This document shows positions 31,163-31,399 of a stretch of DNA of 31,399 bases, in pieces. A program made the translations under genes and the position numbers. The notes under the pieces are model-generated. The model saw only the letters and a list, made by a program, of their open reading frames with translations, had not been told where the DNA came from and did not search any database. Source of the DNA: Chloroflexota bacterium (lineage in GTDB: Bacteria > Chloroflexota > Anaerolineae > Anaerolineales > Anaerolineaceae); assembly GCA_023406965.1 (NCBI GenBank), contig JAEXTI010000127.1, forward strand, positions 1-31,399, read 5' to 3'. Position 1 is the stretch's first letter. Every line of letters begins with the position of its first letter.

Positions 31163-31399
31163 GGCAAAGCTCCTTTTGTATATACCTCTTTACGCACCAA
31201 CGCGCCAAAAGTTGCAAGTGGTTTCGCTTTCCTCGTAACTACGTTGACCTATCACATTTCATATTCAAGTTTGCAGCCCACACCTGCCTGCCGCGTGATC
31301 CGCCAGCAAAGCACCTCGTTAAAATCAACCCATGAGCGGGGAAGAATTCTGCCTGGAACTCAGTCTTTATTCAAATCTCGGCATATTTTCTTCACCTCT

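Noticed and set aside
31252..31359. A 35-codon open stretch on the minus strand at the right edge, ending LEYEM
   Set aside because: It lacks a usable start codon and ribosome-binding site and begins right after a stop. It could be a gene remnant, but that cannot be supported. The rest of 31163-31399 shows no gene.
31332..31399. ATG-initiated frame running off the right edge on the plus strand
   Set aside because: Only 22 codons, no ribosome-binding site, no recognisable sequence.

Overview
The window looks like a chromosomal segment of a GC-rich, free-living bacterium, most probably a Chloroflexota member of the Anaerolineae type. This is inference from style, not from a marker gene. The signs are many secreted lipoproteins with long Pro/Thr-rich linkers, a sortase, a PspC protein, GC-rich codon use, frequent ATGA/GTGA overlaps between genes, and intergenic spaces filled with short palindromic repeats. 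No rRNA, tRNA, CRISPR array, transposase or phage gene was recognised.

Layout. 1-901 (minus): N-terminal part of a Ser/Thr protein kinase that runs off the left edge. 902-1391: repeat-filled spacer. 1392-6377 (minus): a three-gene run, transcribed as solute-binding lipoprotein, small lipoprotein, then a 933-residue protein that joins a decayed sigma-factor-like N-terminus to a membrane anchor, a beta-propeller and two PsbP-like domains. 6707-7651 (minus): a lipoprotein with three copies of a W-x3-CLG domain. 7854-11951 (plus): a tightly overlapping four-gene operon of alpha/beta-hydrolase lipoprotein, NatA-like ATPase, NatB-like permease and ComB-like phosphatase. 11952-12352: tandem hairpin repeats. 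12353-13592 (plus): a sortase and a small membrane protein, closed by a strong terminator. 13713-14942 (minus): a glycosyltransferase. 15174-22677 (minus): an operon read as C39-like peptidase/TPR, sbcD, CNNM/CorC membrane protein, sbcC and a second glycosyltransferase. 22703-23434 (minus): pxpA, divergent from an Lrp/AsnC regulator (23596-24072, plus), which is followed by a class III aminotransferase-like gene and a strong terminator. 25648-30868 (plus): larB, larE, larC, a zinc-ribbon protein, pxpB and pxpC. 30917-31162 (minus): a PspC-domain protein.

How the genes fit together. sbcC and sbcD encode the two halves of the Mre11/Rad50-type DNA end-processing nuclease. larB, larE and larC make the nickel-pincer nucleotide cofactor, but no larA (the racemase that uses it) lies in the window. 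pxpA, pxpB and pxpC encode ATP-dependent 5-oxoprolinase, here split into two loci 6 kb apart. The hydrolase/NatAB/ComB operon probably links an envelope hydrolase to an export pump.

Most worth following up: the class III aminotransferase-like protein has Gly273 where the PLP Schiff-base lysine should be, although most other PLP-site motifs are intact; and the sigma-like/membrane/propeller fusion may be an envelope sensor built from a former sigma factor. Several families of intergenic palindromes are also of interest.
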